From positions 9,401-73,400 of the forward strand of contig CAZLJF010000002.1 in the NCBI GenBank assembly GCA_964559845.1: DNA of 64,000 bases, in the 5' to 3' direction. A program made the translations under genes and the position numbers. The DNA comes from WSZY01 sp964559845 (GTDB taxonomy: Bacteria; Pseudomonadota; Zetaproteobacteria; Mariprofundales; Mariprofundaceae). Every line of letters starts with the position of its first letter. Within the stretch, counting starts at the first letter, position 1. Below the pieces are notes generated by a model that searched no databases, had not been told where the DNA came from, and saw only the letters and a list, made by a program, of their open reading frames with translations. Below, one piece after another: positions 60,167 through 64,000 of the stretch.

Positions 60167-63100
60167 CTATCCTTCCTTATGATACGCTTGAATACTCATT
60201 ACATCCGTCACATCCGAGCGGCTGACAATCGCCTCCGCTGCTGCCAGCCCGCCTGCTATCGTGGTAAAATAGACAATACCACGATCCAGCGCCGCCTGAC
60301 GTATGGACTTCGAATCCCTGATCGCCTGGGCTCCTTCCGTTGTATTAACAATGAAATCCACCTCATCATTGAGCAGACGATCAACAATATGCGGACGAAC
60401 ACCATCAATCACCTTAGCAACCTTTGTGCTCTTAACACCTGCATCGCTTAACAGCTGGTGTGTTCCGCTGGTGGCCAGCACCTCAAAACCGCTCTCCACC
60501 AGCATCTTCGACAGTGACACAACCCTCTCCTTGTCGGCATCACGCACCGATACAAACGCACGCCCGGAGAACGGCAGTTTCTGTCCGCTACCGAGTTGTG
60601 CCTTGTTGAAGGCAGCCGGGAATGTCGGTGCAACACCCATTACTTCACCGGTTGACTTCATTTCCGGTGAAAGCAGTGGATCGACACCACGGAATTTCAC
60701 AAACGGGAATACCGCCTCCTTGACGGAACGATATCCTGTCGGCTGGATGATATCGGCTATGCCCTGTGCATCGAGAGACTGGCCGGCCATGATTCTCGCT
60801 GCAATCTTCGCCAGTGGCTTGCCTGTTGCCTTGGAGACAAAAGGGACGGTGCGGCTGGCACGCGGATTCACTTCCAGCACATAGATATCGTCACCCTGCA
60901 GGGCAAACTGGATATTCATCAGACCACGCACATTCAGGGCCATGCCAAGCGCTTCGGTCTGGCGCCGAATCTCGGTAATAACCGCCTCTGAAATGGAGTG
61001 TGGAGGCAGGCAGCAGGAAGAATCACCGGAGTGAACCCCGGCCTCTTCGATATGTTCCATGATTCCGCCAATGACAACACGCTCGCCATCGCAAAGCGCA
61101 TCGACATCCAGTTCAATGGCCCGATTCAGGAAGCGATCCAGCAGTACCGGATGGTCATGACTGACGCTGACCGCTTCGTTCATATAGCGCAGCAAACCCG
61201 CCTCATCATGTACAATCTGCATCGCCCTGCCGCCCAGCACATAGGAGGGGCGTACAACAACCGGATAACCGACATTTTCGGCAACACGTAACGCCTCATC
61301 CACCGAACGGGCGGTGCCGTTTTCCGGCTGGCGCAGTTTCAGATCATGCAGCAGCTTCTGGAAACGCTCCCGATCTTCGGCCAGGTCAATCATGTCCGGG
61401 CTGGTGCCGATGATCGGAACACCGGCTGCTTCAAGGGATTCAGCCAATTTCAGCGGCGTCTGGCCGCCAAACTGGACAATCACGCCATATGGCTTCTCCA
61501 CTTCGACAATGGCCATCACATCCTCAAAGGTCAGCGGCTCAAAATAAAGACGATCGGATGTATCGTAATCAGTGGATACGGTTTCAGGATTACAGTTGAC
61601 CATGATGGTCTCAAAACCATCCTCGGAAAGTGCAAAGGCGGCATGCACACAGCAGTAATCGAACTCAATGCCCTGACCGATCCGGTTCGGGCCGCCACCC
61701 AATACCATGATCTTCTTCTTATCCGTAGGACGTGCCTCGCACTCATCCTCATAGGTTGAATAGAGATAGGGCGTATGCGCTTCAAACTCGGCTGCACAGG
61801 TGTCCACGCGCTTGAATACCGGCGTAACACCTGCCGCAGAACGCGCTTCCCGCACCCGCCTCTCATCACTGCGCAGCAGCATCGCCAGCCGTTGATCCGA
61901 CAGCCCTTCGCGCTTGGCCCGCCGCCACTCCGCTGCCGTCAACTCCGCCAGGTCACGTCCTGCCAGCGATTGTTCCAGTTCAATGACCGCAGCCAGTTCA
62001 CGTACGAACCACGGATCAATTCTGGTGACATCAAACACTTTTTCCTCTGACCAGCCGGATCTCAAGGCCTCACCGATCCACCACAAACGGTCCACACCCG
62101 GCACAGCCAGCTTCTCCTGCAGGAAAACCGTCACATCCACATCATCAGGCACACTTTTATCAAAACCGCAGGAGTCCACCTCCAGTCCGCGCATCGCCTT
62201 GCCCAGCGATTCGGTAAAGGTGCGGCCAATCGCCATCACCTCACCCACCGACTTCATCTGCGTGGTCAGGCGGCAGTCGGCACCCGGGAATTTTTCAAAG
62301 GCAAAACGCGGCAGCTTGGTTACCACATAATCGATGGTTGGCTCAAATGCGGCATAGGTCTCACCGGTAATGTCGTTACGGATCTCATCGAGCGTGTAAC
62401 CAACGGCAAGCTTGGCGGCAATCTTGGCAATCGGGAAGCCGGTCGCCTTGGAAGCCAGGGCGGAAGAACGGGATACGCGCGGATTCATCTCAATGACAAT
62501 CAGACGGCCATCTTCAGGATTTACGGCAAACTGGACATTGGAACCGCCTGTCTCCACGCCAATTTCACGCAGAATGGCAATTGAGGCATCACGCATACGC
62601 TGATACTCTTTATCGGTCAGTGTCTGGGCAGGAGCCACCGTAATCGAATCGCCGGTATGCACGCCCATCGGATCGAGATTTTCAATCGAACAGATGATGA
62701 CGCAGTTATCAGCCCGATCACGCATCACCTCCATCTCATACTCTTTCCAGCCGATAATGGACTCCTCAACCAGAATCTCATCGGTCGGGCTGGCGTCCAG
62801 GCCGGAGGTGGCGATCTGTTCAAACTCTTCCGGATTATAGGCGATACCGCCACCGGAACCACCGAGCGTGAATGAGGGGCGAATAATGATCGGATAACCG
62901 ATCTTCTCTGCCAATGCCCGCGCCTCCTCCATGGAGTGAGCAAAGCCACCACGCGCCATTTCAAGACCGATGCTGTCCATCGCCGCTTTGAATCGCTCAC
63001 GATCTTCCGCCTTGTCAATTGCATCCGGCTGCGCACCGATCAACTGAACATTGAACTTTTCCAGAATGCCGTGTTTGTTCAGTGACAGTGCCGTATTCAG

Positions 63101-63385
63101 CGCTGTCTGGCCGCCCATAGTCGGCAGAATGGCATCAGGACGCTCTTTCTCAATGATTTTGGCAACGACTTCCCAGTCAACCGGCTCGATATAGGTGGCA
63201 TCGGCAAACTCGGGATCGGTCATGATTGTTGCCGGATTGGAGTTCACCAGAATGACCCGGTAGCCCTCTTCTTTCAATGCCTTGCACGCCTGCACACCGG
63301 AGTAATCAAACTCGCATGCCTGACCGATAACAATCGGCCCTGCTCCCAGAATCATTATGGATTGAATATCGGTACGGCGTGGCAT
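60167..63385 (-). CDS. carB: carbamoyl-phosphate synthase large subunit
   Basis: A 1072-residue enzyme with duplicated ATP-grasp halves (first: MILGAGPIVIGQACEFDYSG and FTLGGSGGGIAYN; second: MVLGGGPNRIGQGIEFDYCC and VLGGRAMQIVHDE) and the C-terminal allosteric MGS domain. It makes carbamoyl phosphate for pyrimidines and arginine. AAGGAG precedes the ATG. The usual partner carA is not immediately upstream; instead a 222-bp spacer and a broken alanine dehydrogenase end lie there. Confidence 0.98.
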   Translation of the reverse strand: MPRRTDIQSIMILGAGPIVIGQACEFDYSGVQACKALKEEGYRVILVNSNPATIMTDPEFADATYIEPVDWEVVAKIIEKERPDAILPTMGGQTALNTALSLNKHGILEKFNVQLIGAQPDAIDKAEDRERFKAAMDSIGLEMARGGFAHSMEEARALAEKIGYPIIIRPSFTLGGSGGGIAYNPEEFEQIATSGLDASPTDEILVEESIIGWKEYEMEVMRDRADNCVIICSIENLDPMGVHTGDSITVAPAQTLTDKEYQRMRDASIAILREIGVETGGSNVQFAVNPEDGRLIVIEMNPRVSRSSALASKATGFPIAKIAAKLAVGYTLDEIRNDITGETYAAFEPTIDYVVTKLPRFAFEKFPGADCRLTTQMKSVGEVMAIGRTFTESLGKAMRGLEVDSCGFDKSVPDDVDVTVFLQEKLAVPGVDRLWWIGEALRSGWSEEKVFDVTRIDPWFVRELAAVIELEQSLAGRDLAELTAAEWRRAKREGLSDQRLAMLLRSDERRVREARSAAGVTPVFKRVDTCAAEFEAHTPYLYSTYEDECEARPTDKKKIMVLGGGPNRIGQGIEFDYCCVHAAFALSEDGFETIMVNCNPETVSTDYDTSDRLYFEPLTFEDVMAIVEVEKPYGVIVQFGGQTPLKLAESLEAAGVPIIGTSPDMIDLAEDRERFQKLLHDLKLRQPENGTARSVDEALRVAENVGYPVVVRPSYVLGGRAMQIVHDEAGLLRYMNEAVSVSHDHPVLLDRFLNRAIELDVDALCDGERVVIGGIMEHIEEAGVHSGDSSCCLPPHSISEAVITEIRRQTEALGMALNVRGLMNIQFALQGDDIYVLEVNPRASRTVPFVSKATGKPLAKIAARIMAGQSLDAQGIADIIQPTGYRSVKEAVFPFVKFRGVDPLLSPEMKSTGEVMGVAPTFPAAFNKAQLGSGQKLPFSGRAFVSVRDADKERVVSLSKMLVESGFEVLATSGTHQLLSDAGVKSTKVAKVIDGVRPHIVDRLLNDEVDFIVNTTEGAQAIRDSKSIRQAALDRGIVYFTTIAGGLAAAEAIVSRSDVTDVMSIQAYHKEG

Positions 63386-63440
63386 AAAAAATCCGGCTCC
63401 TTCTTGTCAAAAAACGTCAAACGGTTATCAAAAGCAGTTT

Positions 63441-63491
63441 CTGTCAGCCTTGCAAACAAAACGGGCACACAAAAAACGGGCAAGCTGACAG
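63441..63491 (-). promoter_or_regulatory. leader hairpin upstream of carB with a tandem repeat in the loop
   Basis: CTGTCAGC (63441-63448) pairs with GCTGACAG (63484-63491), extended inward by TTGC/GCAA pairing past a bulge. The loop contains AAAACGGGCA twice (63458-63467 and 63473-63482). It would lie in the carB 5' leader, about 55-105 nt before the ATG. Could be an attenuator or a terminator-like element of upstream genes. Confidence 0.4.
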
Positions 63492-63607
63492 CTTCCCCGC
63501 CGGAGCCGAAGCATAACCGGTTTGCCTCCTCCATTAAAGTATATTCAATCAAATCATGGCATATCCAAAAGGAAGAAAGAGATGGCCGGTAGCCTTTGCC
63601 AATATCT

Positions 63608-63979
63608 TTACAGGCTGGAAAATGCTTTTAAAACGCCTGTATGCCTGATTTCACCATTCCATGTATTTACCCCACGCTTCAGAGCAGCATGTTTCTCAAC
63701 CGCACGCTCCACCCCTGCATCAGCCAACAGTTTCAGATAAGGGAGCGATGCCGCTACCAGCGCCTGAGTACTGCTTCTTGGCACTGCGGCAGGCAGATTT
63801 GGCAGACAGCTGTGAATCACACCATCAACCGCATAAACAGGGTCATCATAGGAGGTGACCCGGCTGGTCTCGCTGATGCCTCCCTGGTCAATCGCCACAT
63901 CCATGAACACCGCTCCATTCTGCATCGAGGCAATCACCTCTCTGGTAATTACTGCCTGGTGCATAATAGTCTGACTCAA
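63608..63979 (-). pseudogene. ald: C-terminal fragment of alanine dehydrogenase, broken upstream
   Basis: Reads HQAVITREVIASMQNGAVFM, then DVAIDQGGISETS, HSCLPNLPAAVPRSSTQAL and RGVNTWNGEIRHTGVLK, clearly the C-terminal third of L-alanine dehydrogenase (NAD-linked, alanine to pyruvate). In that frame a TGA stop lies just upstream (63980-63982), and the usual GAKAP motif before HQAV is missing, so the homology breaks at about 63967. The first possible start, a TTG, would give 123 residues lacking the NAD-binding core. What lies beyond the window edge cannot be seen. Confidence 0.7.
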
Positions 63980-64000
63980 TCATATGCATAGCTGCACTCT

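Noticed and set aside
1..64000. CRISPR array
   Set aside because: No regularly spaced identical repeats of 23-40 bp were seen; the repeats found are dispersed, palindromic and diverged.

Overview
The window carries about 57 protein genes (two cut by the window edges or broken), one tRNA, and a restriction-modification island. It looks like a chromosomal segment of a Gram-negative proteobacterium: it has outer-membrane and LPS functions (bamB, dolP-like and lpoA-like lipoproteins, gmhA, a heptose-1-phosphate adenylyltransferase), type IV pilus motor ATPases, a bacterial type II fatty-acid operon and proteobacterial gene orders such as recA-recX-alaS, der-bamB-yfgM and rsmI/lpoA/yraN/gmhA/dolP. 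The gene set and style would fit a marine iron-oxidiser-like lineage such as the Zetaproteobacteria (Mariprofundus), but that is a guess from memory and cannot be tested here.

Layout. 1-9.5 kb (minus strand): an S1-type RNA-binding protein cut by the window edge, then a tightly packed run ABC exporter - rlmE - thpR - recA - recX - alaS - rmuC. 9.5-14.4 kb: erpA (minus) diverges from apbE and three tandem PilT-type retraction ATPases (plus). 14.5-22.7 kb (minus): yceD-rpmF-plsX-fabH, then fabD-fabG-acpP-fabF, then a PabB/TrpE-type enzyme and a PlsC-like acyltransferase: lipid synthesis in one run. 23-24.7 kb: a large PilZ-type protein convergent with orn. 24.7-32.5 kb: orn, pdxB, heptose adenylyltransferase, a BON lipoprotein, a 47-residue membrane protein, a deoxyhypusine-synthase-like protein, gmhA, yraN and rsmI, with an LpoA-like lipoprotein divergent.

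32.7-39.3 kb is a visibly AT-richer accessory region: nhaA and a complete type III restriction-modification pair (mod, res). It is bounded by a direct repeat: the last 62 bp of nhaA (about 80 bp with one 6-bp gap) recur unchanged 5.4 kb downstream, beside a probable plasmid-primase C-terminal remnant. 39.4-45.6 kb: acnA, slipin, nfeD, a solo class III nucleotide cyclase and a hot-dog thioesterase. 45.9-49.3 kb: a large hybrid sensor kinase. 49.4-64 kb: tRNA-Gln, then ligA, two thioredoxin-fold proteins, degP, ratB/ratA, der, bamB, yfgM, a PerM-type transporter, a small membrane protein, greA, carB and a broken alanine dehydrogenase 3' end.

Non-coding highlights: a modular hairpin-rich repeat family in at least four intergenic spaces (4.9, 19.8, 22.9 and 45.6 kb), one copy being five consecutive hairpins inside the fab operon; two genes whose -10 box lies 6 bp before the start codon, suggesting leaderless mRNAs; and a C-rich-loop hairpin plus terminator downstream of the sensor kinase that could be a small RNA. 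No CRISPR array, rRNA, prophage or intact transposase was seen.
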